Part shown: positions 1 through 7,160 of the stretch, piece by piece
How positions within the stretch are numbered: the first letter of the stretch is position 1
Layout: the number at the start of each line of letters is the position of its first letter
IMG/VR virus record: IMGVR_UViG_3300025141_000105
Span: 1 to 58,173 of that record
Direction: 5' to 3' (one strand)
Source: a virus
Length of the DNA: 58,173 bases
Translations under genes and position numbers: made by a program
The notes under the pieces: generated by a model
Database searches by the model: none
What the model was told of the DNA's origin: nothing
The model's input: only the letters and a program-made list of their open reading frames with translations

Positions 1-129
1 GGAATATGGGATCTAATAGCTGAAAAAGAATTAGAACAAATGGAAGTTTCTAACGATCAATGGGAAATAAGTGAAATACACCAAACGAGAACAGGGGCTC
101 TTTCCCCTGATGCAGGGCCACGAAATTAA
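1..129 (+). CDS. 3' end of an unidentified early protein (partial)
   Basis: Frame 1 is open from the first base to a TAA at 127-129, giving 42 codons of what must be the C-terminus of a gene that begins outside the window. The visible part is acidic (LIAEKELEQM) and ends in a Gly/Pro-rich tail. Codon use matches the following genes, and the next ATG comes 6 bases after the stop, as expected for an operon. Nothing allows a function to be named. Confidence 0.6.
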   Translation, partial: GIWDLIAEKELEQMEVSNDQWEISEIHQTRTGALSPDAGPRN

Positions 130-135
130 TTAATT

Positions 136-360
136 ATGAGTGAATTAGGAAAAAACCTTTCAAATCTTATCAGAGATGAACTTGCTGAAAGTCAAGTAAA
201 TAAAGAAAATCAATCAGCTGAGTACCGAATAGGTAAAATGGAGGCTTATATGAAAATATTATCAGTAATAACTGAAGATATTAAAAATAATGTAAAACCT
301 GAAAATACTATAGAACTAGATGAACAGCTAGAAAAAATTAATTCAATATTTAAAAAATAA
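136..360 (+). CDS. Small helical protein of unknown function (74 aa)
   Basis: A 74-residue, charged, probably all-helical protein (Lys/Glu/Asn-rich) with no signal peptide or membrane segment. It sits tightly between the partial upstream gene and the gene at 364, so it is part of the early operon. No recognised family. Early phage operons commonly hold such small host-takeover proteins, but nothing here shows a specific role. Confidence 0.7.
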   Translation: MSELGKNLSNLIRDELAESQVNKENQSAEYRIGKMEAYMKILSVITEDIKNNVKPENTIELDEQLEKINSIFKK

Positions 361-363
361 AAA

Positions 364-882
364 ATGGGACAATATTATAAACCAATATCAATAGACAAAA
401 TGACTTTTCTATATTCACACGACTATGGGAATGGATTGAAACTTATGGAGCATAGCTACATAGGAAATAATTTAGTAAACACAGTAGAATCTTTACTTGC
501 ACCTAACGGTGAATGGTACAAAAATCATCTTGTATGGGCAGGAGATTATGCTGATGAAGAAAGTGATGGTACAGACAATCTGTATACACAAGTTGGTGAT
601 GATTCAATAGAGCCAAAAGATATGGAAAGAGTAGAAAGCGGTAGATATATAGTAAATCATACTAAAAAAGAATTTGTAGACAAGAATATAGTCCCTAAAG
701 ATGGGGAAGGATGGAAAATTCATCCACTACCATTATTAACTTGTGAAGGAAATGGCAGAGGAGGTGGAGATTATCGCAGAGACAATTCTCATATAGGAGA
801 TTGGGCAAGAGATCAAATCTCAATAGAAAAGGAAAAGCCTGAAGATTTTGAAGAAATTATTCCTCACTTTATAATAGATTAA
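364..882 (+). CDS. Hypothetical early protein (172 aa)
   Basis: A 172-residue soluble protein beginning MGQYYKPISI, rich in Trp, Tyr and acidic residues, with a glycine-rich GNGRGGGDY stretch near residue 130. It starts 3 bases after the preceding stop and ends 2 bases before the DUF932 gene. I recall similar proteins encoded beside DUF932 genes in other phages, but I know of no function. The context suggests an early DNA-metabolism or takeover role. Confidence 0.75.
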   Translation: MGQYYKPISIDKMTFLYSHDYGNGLKLMEHSYIGNNLVNTVESLLAPNGEWYKNHLVWAGDYADEESDGTDNLYTQVGDDSIEPKDMERVESGRYIVNHTKKEFVDKNIVPKDGEGWKIHPLPLLTCEGNGRGGGDYRRDNSHIGDWARDQISIEKEKPEDFEEIIPHFIID

Positions 883-884
883 AT

Positions 885-1742
885 ATGAAAACAACAGAAC
901 AAATTTTAGAACAAAATGGACTTAACTGGAATGTAGTTAAAGAGCCATTAATGTATGCAGGTGAATGTACGCCTGAAGCTAATAATGGATTGCACCATAC
1001 TCCATTTTACGGTATAGTTAGAGAGGATACAGGTGAAGTATTTACCACAGTATCAGAAGGTTACGAGCCTACACAAAATCATACAATCATAGAAACTATG
1101 CAAGAAATTGCAGGTGAGAATAATTTAGAGATTGTAAAGGCTATACCATTAAATGGTGGTAGAAAAGTTGTAATTCAAATGAAGCACGAGTCTAATAGAA
1201 TTACAATAGGTGATGAACAAACAGAACAATATGTATATGCAATTAACGGACATGATGGAAGTTCATCATTAAAGTTTGGCTTTATGAATAAAGTTATATT
1301 CTGTCAAAATCAATTTGCATGGTTATCAGGTAATGCATTTTCTGGATATAGACATACAAAATCTATACAAGAAAAGGTAGAACAATTACCTAAAATAATT
1401 AACTTTACAGATCAATATGATAAAGTTTCTGATTTACAAATGTTTAGCAATGAATCTGCTACATCATCTTTAATAAATGATTTAGTAGATTATCTAGCTA
1501 ATACAGATAAACTACCAATATCTACTAGAAGAGCAAATATGGTGCGTGATCTTAATGCGTGTATATATATAGAAACTAATAGAATATCTCACACTAAATG
1601 GGGTGTATTTAATGGTGTAACTAAGTATACTACACATGAAAAGTCATCTCCTAATAGAGATTATGGACAGCAAGAATCTATATTAATAGGATCTTGTAGT
1701 AAGATGAACGAAAAGGCTTTTAACTTTTTAAAAGCATACTAA
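885..1742 (+). CDS. DUF932 / phage-plasmid-like protein (285 aa)
   Basis: Resembles the DUF932 family (phage/plasmid-like protein). Typical features are the N-terminal WNVVKEPLM segment, the YGIVREDTGEVF-type strand, the VSEGYEPTQN motif and a central block resembling the DUF932 core (FGFMNKVIFCQNQFAWL). Length is normal for the family. Members often lie next to single-strand-binding and recombination genes on phages and plasmids; their biochemical role is not established. A clear rho-independent terminator follows at once, so this gene closes the first transcription block. Confidence 0.8.
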   Translation: MKTTEQILEQNGLNWNVVKEPLMYAGECTPEANNGLHHTPFYGIVREDTGEVFTTVSEGYEPTQNHTIIETMQEIAGENNLEIVKAIPLNGGRKVVIQMKHESNRITIGDEQTEQYVYAINGHDGSSSLKFGFMNKVIFCQNQFAWLSGNAFSGYRHTKSIQEKVEQLPKIINFTDQYDKVSDLQMFSNESATSSLINDLVDYLANTDKLPISTRRANMVRDLNACIYIETNRISHTKWGVFNGVTKYTTHEKSSPNRDYGQQESILIGSCSKMNEKAFNFLKAY

Positions 1743-1750
1743 CAGAAACG

Positions 1751-1772
1751 AGGGGGCTAATGCCCCCTTTTT
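1751..1772 (+). terminator. Rho-independent terminator after the DUF932 gene
   Basis: A perfect 7-bp stem AGGGGGC / GCCCCCT with a TAAT loop is followed directly by a T run. It is one of very few GC-rich stretches in this AT-rich arm. It lies 9 bases after the DUF932 stop and separates the first gene block from the one starting at 1802. Confidence 0.9.
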
Positions 1773-1801
1773 CTACTTATTAATAAATAAAAAATAATAA
1801 T

Positions 1802-2065
1802 ATGAAAGAATATAAAATTGATGGCAAGTCAGTAGAACAATATTGGACAGACAAAATTGCTAAACATCTAGTCGGTAGAAAAATAACAAAAGTAGAATAC
1901 ATTCCTACAGAAGAAATGGAAGAGAATATGTGGTATAAAAGGCCAATAGCTATTCGTTTAGATAATGGACATTGGATAGTTCCAATGATGGATGATGAAG
2001 GAAATGATGGTGGAGCTATGTCTACTACATTTAAAGATTTATCAACAATACCAGTAATATCATGA
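1802..2065 (+). CDS. Hypothetical early protein (87 aa)
   Basis: An 87-residue soluble protein starting after an A-rich leader (AAATAAAAAATAATAAT) that lacks a Shine-Dalgarno sequence, as is usual in Bacteroidota. First gene after the terminator at 1751-1772. It has a central YKRPIAIRLDNGHWIVPMMD segment predicted to be beta-rich. Its stop overlaps the ATG of the next gene. Function unknown. Confidence 0.7.
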   Translation: MKEYKIDGKSVEQYWTDKIAKHLVGRKITKVEYIPTEEMEENMWYKRPIAIRLDNGHWIVPMMDDEGNDGGAMSTTFKDLSTIPVIS

Positions 2066-2283
2066 AAACTAAAGTATTAGTTTATAAAACAATTCAGACA
2101 ATAGAAGAAGAGTTATATTACAAAGTATCTGAAAAAACTTATAACAAATTAAAAAATGCTAAAACAGATGAAGAAAAATGGAAAATTTGGACTGAATTTG
2201 ATATTTGGGATAGCGAAATTGTTGGAGAGCATACTGAAAATTGGACTGAAGAAAAAGTGGATTATGGAACACATCACAAATAA
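2062..2283 (+). CDS. Hypothetical small protein (73 aa)
   Basis: A 73-residue Lys/Glu/Trp-rich protein. Its ATG overlaps the TGA of the preceding gene (ATGA), a sign of translational coupling. The core EELYYKVSEKTYNKLKNAK looks like a small alpha-beta domain. No family recognised. Confidence 0.7.
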   Translation: MKTKVLVYKTIQTIEEELYYKVSEKTYNKLKNAKTDEEKWKIWTEFDIWDSEIVGEHTENWTEEKVDYGTHHK

Positions 2284-2295
2284 AAAATTAAATTT

Positions 2296-2502
2296 ATGAA
2301 TAAAGAACAAATAAATAAAGAATTTTTTGAAGATCTATATGAAATTCAAAAGAATCAAATTAACACTAGTACTATAGACGATGCTAGAAAAGTTATTTTA
2401 AAGCTCATACTTTATATGGATACATCTGGTAAAGGTATGAATCTAGATAAAGATGAAGCTATCTTAGAGGCTCTTAAATGGCTTAAAAACCATAGATCAT
2501 GA
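2296..2502 (+). CDS. Hypothetical small helical protein (68 aa)
   Basis: A 68-residue, mostly helical, soluble protein. It overlaps the next gene by 4 bases (ATGA). No recognised domain. Placed in the run of small early genes leading to the helicase. Confidence 0.65.
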   Translation: MNKEQINKEFFEDLYEIQKNQINTSTIDDARKVILKLILYMDTSGKGMNLDKDEAILEALKWLKNHRS

Positions 2503-2750
2503 GTGAAGTAAGTACTTGCTGCGGATGCAGCTATGAAGACAGCACTATAGCAGATTGTTGTAGTGTTGAAATGATACAAAACAGTGATATATGTCCTGCT
2601 TGTAAAGAACATACAGAAGCTACAGGCTATATATGTAATGAATGTGGAAATTGGTTTGAACATACAGAAGATAAAAGAGATCATGATGCTAGAATGGAAG
2701 AAAATTATTATGAAGAAAAAGCAGACGCTAGACGAAAATATAGAGAATAA
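2499..2750 (+). CDS. Small zinc-ribbon protein (83 aa)
   Basis: Two cysteine clusters are visible: STCCGCSY with IADCC near residues 6-22, and CPAC (about residue 33) with CNEC (about 47), spaced like a zinc ribbon. The last 35 residues are a charged helix (HEDKRDHDARMEENYYEEK-like). Similar small phage zinc proteins bind nucleic acid or partner proteins; the target cannot be read here. It is coupled to the upstream gene and precedes the helicase promoter. Confidence 0.7.
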   Translation: MSEVSTCCGCSYEDSTIADCCSVEMIQNSDICPACKEHTEATGYICNECGNWFEHTEDKRDHDARMEENYYEEKADARRKYRE

Positions 2751-2753
2751 TTT

Positions 2754-2761
2754 TATATTTG
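2754..2761 (+). promoter_or_regulatory. Bacteroidota-type -7 element before the helicase gene
   Basis: TATATTTG matches the TAnnTTTG -7 consensus of Bacteroidota, 19 bases before the helicase ATG. I see no TTTG at the ideal -33 distance, so the match is partial. Confidence 0.55.
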
Positions 2762-2780
2762 TTAGCTAAAATAAAAAATT

Positions 2781-4070
2781 ATGGATAATCATGAAATAGA
2801 ACAAACATTACTGGGTAAACTTATTGTTAAGCCAGAATTAATAGATAAATATAGTATATTATTACATGAAGATTTGTTTGAATATGATTTCAATAAATCT
2901 ACATATCATGCTATTATAAACTTACATAGTAAAAATAAAACTATAGACATACTAACAGTATCTAAACTAATCAAAGGAGAAAATGTTGTATTAGGTTTAT
3001 CGCATATGACAGATAAAGCTTTTGATTTTATGGAAATAATGACATGTATAGGAGTGCTTACAGAAGAATTTCAGAAACGCACACTTACTGGTATAGTCCA
3101 TGATGTTCACAATCAATTAAGCAACAGAGATGAATTAGAGCTTATAGTTGGTAATTTAACTACAGAAATGTCAAAGCTACAAATAGGTAATCCTGAAGTC
3201 TTGGGAGATATATCATCTCAAATCAAAGATTTTCTAGACGATATAGAAGTAAGAATGAATAGTGATGGTTTATTAGGAATTGCCTCTGGATTTCAAGCTA
3301 TAGATAGGTTTACTGGTGGTTGGCAAGAAACAGATTTAATTATTGTAGGTGGAGCATCGTCAATGGGTAAGACTAGTTTTGCGCTTGCCTTAGCTTATAA
3401 CGCTGCTCTGTACACTAACACTCCTACTGTTGTGTTTTCTTACGAAATGAGTGCATTACAATTACTTAGAAGGCTTGCGTCTATGGATTCAGGTATTAGT
3501 AATAGATATATTACCAATGGAACGCTAAATAATGATGAGCTTAAGAAAATACATAAATCAATTTATGCTATACAAGAAACTCCATTACATATTGACGAAG
3601 GTAATATAACATCATTAAATTATTTGGTACATAGAATTAAAGAATATGTAAAAAATAAAGATGTTAAACTTGTCATGATAGATTACTTGCAATTAGTTAG
3701 CTATAAAAGTAAATCTGGAACTAGAGAACAAGAAGTAAGTCAAGTTGCTAGAACTCTTAAGAATCTAGCTAAAGAGTTAAATATCACCGTAATAGCGTTA
3801 AGTCAATTAAATAGAGGTGTTGGTATGAGAAACAACAGCAAACCAACATTATCTGATCTTAGAGAATCAGGTGAGATAGAGCAAGCTGCTGATGTAGTAA
3901 TGCTTATATATCGTCCTGAGTATTATGGTATAGAATTTAACGATAATGGAGAGAAGAGTCAAGGAACCGCTAATATTATATTTGCTAAAGGTAGAAATAT
4001 AGGTGTCGGAGAGGTGACTCTAACTTTTAAAAGTGAAATAACTAAATTTACAGATTATGAAAAAATATAA
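2781..4070 (+). CDS. dnaB: Replicative DNA helicase, DnaB family
   Basis: A 429-residue DnaB-type helicase, which unwinds the replication fork as a hexameric ring. The N-terminal helical domain starts MDNHEIEQTLLGKLI. The RecA-like core has Walker A GGASSMGKTS near residues 190-199, the DnaB signature around VFSYEMSALQLLRRL, Walker B VMIDYLQLV near 297-305, and the later SQLNR and DLRESGEIEQAADV motifs. The length fits phage DnaB proteins, and no primase domain is fused. A TAnnTTTG promoter lies just upstream. The last codons overlap the small membrane-protein gene at 4057. Confidence 0.95.
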   Translation: MDNHEIEQTLLGKLIVKPELIDKYSILLHEDLFEYDFNKSTYHAIINLHSKNKTIDILTVSKLIKGENVVLGLSHMTDKAFDFMEIMTCIGVLTEEFQKRTLTGIVHDVHNQLSNRDELELIVGNLTTEMSKLQIGNPEVLGDISSQIKDFLDDIEVRMNSDGLLGIASGFQAIDRFTGGWQETDLIIVGGASSMGKTSFALALAYNAALYTNTPTVVFSYEMSALQLLRRLASMDSGISNRYITNGTLNNDELKKIHKSIYAIQETPLHIDEGNITSLNYLVHRIKEYVKNKDVKLVMIDYLQLVSYKSKSGTREQEVSQVARTLKNLAKELNITVIALSQLNRGVGMRNNSKPTLSDLRESGEIEQAADVVMLIYRPEYYGIEFNDNGEKSQGTANIIFAKGRNIGVGEVTLTFKSEITKFTDYEKI

Positions 4071-4218
4071 CTTTATAGGTAAATACCCAATGATAGCTGT
4101 AACAATAATTGCGGCAGTATTATTTATTATTGGTCCTATGTTATTTTCATTAATTGTAGCAGGTATTATTGTACTTCCAATGTATTTAGCTGTTCAATTG
4201 TTTGGAGATAAAGATTAA
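4057..4218 (+). CDS. Small two-helix membrane protein (53 aa)
   Basis: Reading from the ATG at 4057, inside the 3' end of the helicase gene (14-base overlap), gives 53 codons ending in TAA at 4216-4218. It begins MKKYNFIGKYP and then has two hydrophobic segments (about 12-30 and 32-48) separated by a Pro, ending in GDKD. It has typical phage codon use and fills what would otherwise be an empty gap. Function unknown; early membrane proteins in phages may alter the host envelope or exclude superinfecting phage. Confidence 0.7.
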   Translation: MKKYNFIGKYPMIAVTIIAAVLFIIGPMLFSLIVAGIIVLPMYLAVQLFGDKD

Positions 4219-4231
4219 ATACTTATATTTG
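4201..4231 (+). promoter_or_regulatory. Full Bacteroidota promoter (TTTG-N19-TATATTTG)
   Basis: TTTG at 4201-4204 and TATATTTG at 4224-4231 are separated by 19 bases, which agrees with the -33/-7 architecture of the Bacteroidota primary sigma factor. It lies inside the end of the small membrane-protein gene and 7 bases before the ATG at 4239, so the transcript would carry almost no leader. Confidence 0.75.
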
Positions 4232-4238
4232 CCAACAC

Positions 4239-4478
4239 ATGATTGGTAAAAATAAAGATAAAACTACAATACGAGCAATAGTGTCAGAGATAGCCCACGA
4301 CCTAGGTATTGATAAAAAACTTGTCAGACAGGTCTTACTATTAACATTTAAAGAAATAGCAGTAACTTTAATATTAAGAGGTAAGCCTGTGATGATAAGA
4401 AGATTTGTAAAATTTGTAGTAGCTGCATCTGCAGCAAACAAAATAAGAAAAGATAAATTAGAAAAAGAAAGAAAATGA
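4239..4478 (+). CDS. Short HU/IHF-like DNA-binding protein (79 aa)
   Basis: Residues 10-60 follow the HU/IHF pattern: a first helix TIRAIVSEIAHDLGI, then KKLVRQVLLLTFKEIAVTLI, then a RGKPVMIRRFVKF strand that matches the V.L.GFGKF position of HU. The protein then stops in a Lys-rich helix, and the long DNA-embracing arm of HU is missing. Short HU-like proteins occur in Bacteroidota phages. It could organise DNA at the origin or in recombination. Its stop overlaps the next ATG (ATGA), and it is driven by the promoter at 4201-4231. Confidence 0.6.
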   Translation: MIGKNKDKTTIRAIVSEIAHDLGIDKKLVRQVLLLTFKEIAVTLILRGKPVMIRRFVKFVVAASAANKIRKDKLEKERK

Positions 4479-4969
4479 ATTTAAAAGATTTAAGTAAAGA
4501 ACTACCATATAAGTGGCGTGTACAGTCCACTAAGTTTGGAAAAACAACCTGTGTAGCATATATAGACGCTAGAGACTGTCAGGACTTATTAGATGAAGTA
4601 TGTGGCCCAGAAAACTGGCAAAGTATATTTTACGAAGAGAATGGATTATTGTTCTGTAAAGTAGGCATTTGCTGTAATGGAGTAAAAGCTGGTAAAGGTG
4701 GAGATTCATACTATCAATGGGTATGGAAATCAGACACAGGATCAGAGTCTAAAGTAGAGAAAGATAAAGGCCATGTATCAGATGCATTTAAACGTGCATG
4801 TGTATCATGGGGTATAGGTAGATTCTTATATAGATTAAAGATACAAACCTTAACTACAAAACAATGGAAGGGTAAAGACTATCCATATGCCCCAGAGAAA
4901 GATAAGATTATCTTTGATGGAGATACATTAACTAAGTATATTAACTGGAAAATTAAAAACAATAAATAA
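4475..4969 (+). CDS. Rad52/Rad22-type single-strand annealing protein
   Basis: 164 residues matching the compact phage Rad52/22 annealing fold. It shows the N-terminal helix with the WRVQSTKFGKTTCVAYIDARDCQDLLDEVCGPENWQ-type pattern (residues 13-47), a beta sheet, the VEKDKGHVSDAFKRACVSWGIGRFLY block (about 97-122) typical of these proteins, and a C-terminal Lys-rich tail. It would anneal complementary single strands, working with the SSB at 5251 and the RecE-like exonuclease at 7210. ATGA overlap with the upstream HU-like gene. Confidence 0.85.
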   Translation: MNLKDLSKELPYKWRVQSTKFGKTTCVAYIDARDCQDLLDEVCGPENWQSIFYEENGLLFCKVGICCNGVKAGKGGDSYYQWVWKSDTGSESKVEKDKGHVSDAFKRACVSWGIGRFLYRLKIQTLTTKQWKGKDYPYAPEKDKIIFDGDTLTKYINWKIKNNK

Positions 4970-4970
4970 T

Positions 4971-5033
4971 ATGGATGAATTATCAGCAAGATATTATAAG
5001 ATAATATTAAAATTAATCAAAAATAATAAATAA
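4971..5033 (+). CDS. Possible 20-residue peptide gene
   Basis: An ATG at 4971 opens a 20-codon frame beginning MDELSARYYK and ending in TAA that overlaps the next ATG as TAATG (5031-5035). The gap is otherwise empty, and the coupling geometry is the same as elsewhere in this arm. It is too short to judge coding potential reliably and could simply be spacer sequence. Confidence 0.35.
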   Translation: MDELSARYYKIILKLIKNNK

Positions 5034-5239
5034 TGAAATTAACTTTAGAACTAGGAGATCAAATAGTTACCGTAGAAAATGACGGATTAACAACATATAA
5101 TTATTATGATATGTGTAGAACATTAGCACATGCATTTCAATGGCCAAAAGATTCTATAGAACAACTATTTCCTTGGGAATATGATCCGAAAGACAGAATA
5201 GAAAAACCAGTTAATAATTTAACAAACAATATTAATTAA
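5033..5239 (+). CDS. Hypothetical small protein (68 aa)
   Basis: A 68-residue protein with an N-terminal beta hairpin (LTLELGDQIVTVEN) followed by a helix and a Pro/Asn-rich tail. It sits between the annealing protein and SSB genes. I do not recognise the family; the position suggests an accessory role in recombination or replication. Confidence 0.65.
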   Translation: MKLTLELGDQIVTVENDGLTTYNYYDMCRTLAHAFQWPKDSIEQLFPWEYDPKDRIEKPVNNLTNNIN

Positions 5240-5250
5240 TAAATAAAACA

Positions 5251-5832
5251 ATGAGTGCATTACCGTTTAATTTAAACGCAACAACAACAAAAAGAGCTGT
5301 AGGTGAAAAAGTAGAATACATTACACCTGGAGCGCACGAATGTAAAATCACAGGATTAACTACATCGGAACAATTAGAAGACTACAAAGGGTCTCCATTT
5401 ATACAATATGCCGTAACAAGTAACGGTAAAGTTGGTAGATGTAGATTTTGGGTGGTAAAAGAAACTGATAAACAATCAACACAAGAATGGAAGACTAAGC
5501 AAATTAAAGATTTTCTTATTAATGCTGGTGTAAAAGATTTTAGTGATGACAGCAGGGCTATGAATGCTGCTATAGGTAATAGTTTAATGATTACATTTAT
5601 ATCAGAAGAATATATTGGTAAAAATAGAGACAATGAAGAGCCTGTTATAAGAACTGCTACTAAGTATAGATGGTCAGCTAAATCAGGAGGTAAATGTACA
5701 TATAACAATGACATGAACCAGACTCTAACTGATGAACAAATGTCTGAGTTTAGTATGAAGCATTCTGAATGGTCAAAAGCAAATAACTCTATGAGTGCTA
5801 GTGCAGCTGATGATGAAGATATGCCGTTCTAA
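5251..5832 (+). CDS. ssb: Single-stranded DNA-binding protein
   Basis: 193 residues. The body (about 20-140) is beta-rich and compatible with an OB fold. The decisive feature is the C-terminus: a flexible Ser/Ala-rich linker and then the acidic tail ending DDEDMPF, a near-perfect SSB tip of the kind that recruits replication and repair partners. It would coat single strands at the fork and feed the Rad52-type protein. The large repeat-rich intergenic region begins right after its stop. Confidence 0.85.
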   Translation: MSALPFNLNATTTKRAVGEKVEYITPGAHECKITGLTTSEQLEDYKGSPFIQYAVTSNGKVGRCRFWVVKETDKQSTQEWKTKQIKDFLINAGVKDFSDDSRAMNAAIGNSLMITFISEEYIGKNRDNEEPVIRTATKYRWSAKSGGKCTYNNDMNQTLTDEQMSEFSMKHSEWSKANNSMSASAADDEDMPF

Positions 5833-5995
5833 AGATATATAAATGAGAGAGATAACAGATCCCTAGGATCAGGTAAGCGTTCCGAAACTCGGTAGTAGAC
5901 AAGATCTCAACCGAAAATCGGATGAAACTTTTAAGACTTAAATGCGCCAAATTCCAAAAAGGTGAAACTCTCAAATTTATTATTATCTTTGCAAT
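5833..5995 (+). other. Repeat-rich intergenic region: candidate origin or structured RNA
   Basis: The longest gene-free stretch in the left arm (163 bases). Visible inverted repeats are GATCCCTAGGATC (5858-5870), CCGAAACTCGG (5882-5892), CCGAAAATCGG (5911-5921) and TTTAAGACTTAAA (about 5930-5942). GAGAGAT near 5847-5853 can pair with ATCTC at 5904-5908 around the first two hairpins. GAAACT occurs at 5884, 5924 and 5964, exactly 40 bases apart. It lies among replication genes and ends in a promoter for the gene at 5996. Origin versus non-coding RNA cannot be decided by eye. Confidence 0.5.
5984..5991 (+). promoter_or_regulatory. -7 element TATCTTTG abutting the resolvase ATG
   Basis: TATCTTTG matches TAnnTTTG and is followed by CAAT and then the ATG at 5996. 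If transcription starts about 4-7 bases after the element, as is usual, the mRNA would begin at or within a base or two of the start codon. I see no matching TTTG at -33. Confidence 0.6.
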
Positions 5996-6361
5996 ATGGC
6001 AGAGATATTTATAGCAGGAAATGTCCCATCTAGTAAGAACGGAAAACGATGGACAGGAAAGTATTTAATCCACTCTAAAACAGTGATGAATTACATAAAA
6101 AACACAAAAGAGGATTGGGTTAATAATAAAAACAAATTTGAAGAACTAGTGAAAGGCAAGGAGATACCATACAAAATAGAATTTACATTTATAAGAAATA
6201 GTAGAAGAAAATTTGATTATATAAATCCTTGTCAAACAGTTCAAGATTTAATGGTAAAATATGATTATATTCAAGATGACAATTGTGATTGTATTATCCC
6301 TAGTTTTGGGGAGTACAAGTACGACAAAGAAAATTCAGGAGTAAAAATAAAAGTATTATGA
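5996..6361 (+). CDS. RusA-like Holliday-junction resolvase
   Basis: 121 residues. It has the RusA-type N-terminus (GNVPSSKNGKRW), a central strand IPYKIEFTFIRNSRRKFDYINP, then VQDLMVKYDYIQDDNCDCI, where the Asp residues of KFDYIN and the IQDDNCD cluster stand in the place of the catalytic/metal-binding RusA aspartates. The C-terminus carries the usual GVKIKV strand. It would resolve branched DNA made by recombination before packaging. It overlaps the next ATG by 4 bases. Confidence 0.75.
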   Translation: MAEIFIAGNVPSSKNGKRWTGKYLIHSKTVMNYIKNTKEDWVNNKNKFEELVKGKEIPYKIEFTFIRNSRRKFDYINPCQTVQDLMVKYDYIQDDNCDCIIPSFGEYKYDKENSGVKIKVL

Positions 6362-6801
6362 TAAACAACAAACCTTTAATAGATTTCTTTGAAGATTATT
6401 GTAAAAGAGTTGATATAACTAAAGAGCAATTATTTTCTAAATCTAGAAAAAGAGACTTAGTAGAAAAGAGAATGGTATTATCTTACACATTGAGAAAGTC
6501 ATTAGGAATGACTTATCAACAAATAGGAAAATCCTTAGATAAAAACCATGCCTCTATTATACACTCAATTAAAAACATAGAAAATTTTCTAGTGGTTTAT
6601 CCACATATTAGAGAACTATATAATATATCGGATGAAGTGTTGTTAGAACACAAAGAAAATTTAATAGAGTTTTATAACTCTCCTATTAAAACACAAATAG
6701 AAAGAGAAAAAAAATTAGTTGAAATATTATTAGATAACAATAGTATATTAAAATCAAAAATTAAACATTTAAAAAAAGAATTATATGGCAAAGAAAACTA
6801 A
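6358..6801 (+). CDS. DnaA domain-IV-like helix-turn-helix protein
   Basis: 147 residues. Positions about 22-77 resemble the DNA-binding domain IV of DnaA: a helix with RDLVEKRMVLSYTLRKSLG, then MTYQQIGKSLDKNHASIIHSIKNIEN, matching the DnaA pattern in which an HTH is followed by the (D)HTTVLHA-type signature (here KNHASIIHS). No AAA+ ATPase domain is present. The C-terminal half is a Lys/Glu coiled coil. Such orphan domains may bind DnaA boxes at a phage or host origin. A perfect TTATCCACA box lies inside the gene at about 6597-6605. Confidence 0.6.
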   Translation: MINNKPLIDFFEDYCKRVDITKEQLFSKSRKRDLVEKRMVLSYTLRKSLGMTYQQIGKSLDKNHASIIHSIKNIENFLVVYPHIRELYNISDEVLLEHKENLIEFYNSPIKTQIEREKKLVEILLDNNSILKSKIKHLKKELYGKEN

Positions 6802-7120
6802 AAAAATAGAAATCAATATCATGGGATCAAAATACAAGGTAGATGAAGATGTAAATAAAACATTACAGGCCTTATCAGAAGCATTACATTCTCATGAAGT
6901 TGCATTATTAACCTGGACACATAAAGACTATAATGGAGCAGAGGTCAATGATTTAAATGGATTTAGAGATGCATTAAATGAGTATTGTTTGAACATACCA
7001 GAAGCTAAAAATATTTTGAAAAGAATGGTAGAGCTAGATGATCAAGCAAATAAAGATGTAGAAGAAAATAAAAAGGGTGAGAAGAAAAGCAAGTCTAAGG
7101 AAGAACAGGGAGCAAATTAG
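6785..7120 (+). CDS. Hypothetical protein with Lys-rich tail (111 aa)
   Basis: The N-terminus starts MAKKTKKIEINIMGSKYKV and looks like a short beta strand. A helical centre follows, and the last 25 residues are almost all Lys, Glu and Ser. It overlaps the DnaA-like gene by 17 bases and is the last gene before the terminator at 7170. No family recognised. Confidence 0.65.
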   Translation: MAKKTKKIEINIMGSKYKVDEDVNKTLQALSEALHSHEVALLTWTHKDYNGAEVNDLNGFRDALNEYCLNIPEAKNILKRMVELDDQANKDVEENKKGEKKSKSKEEQGAN

Positions 7121-7160
7121 TAGTAACTACTTTGTAGAACTTTCTTAGTTTGTTTTTAAT

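Noticed and set aside
5881-5970. CRISPR-like array from the 40-base GAAACT spacing
   Set aside because: Only six bases are repeated exactly; real CRISPR repeats are 24-40 bases and nearly identical.
5833-5995. tRNA, known riboswitch or hammerhead ribozyme in the repeat-rich gap
   Set aside because: No cloverleaf or CCA-like end, no CUGAUGA core, and the GTAGTAG/GCGTTC pieces do not fit the glutamine riboswitch pattern well enough.
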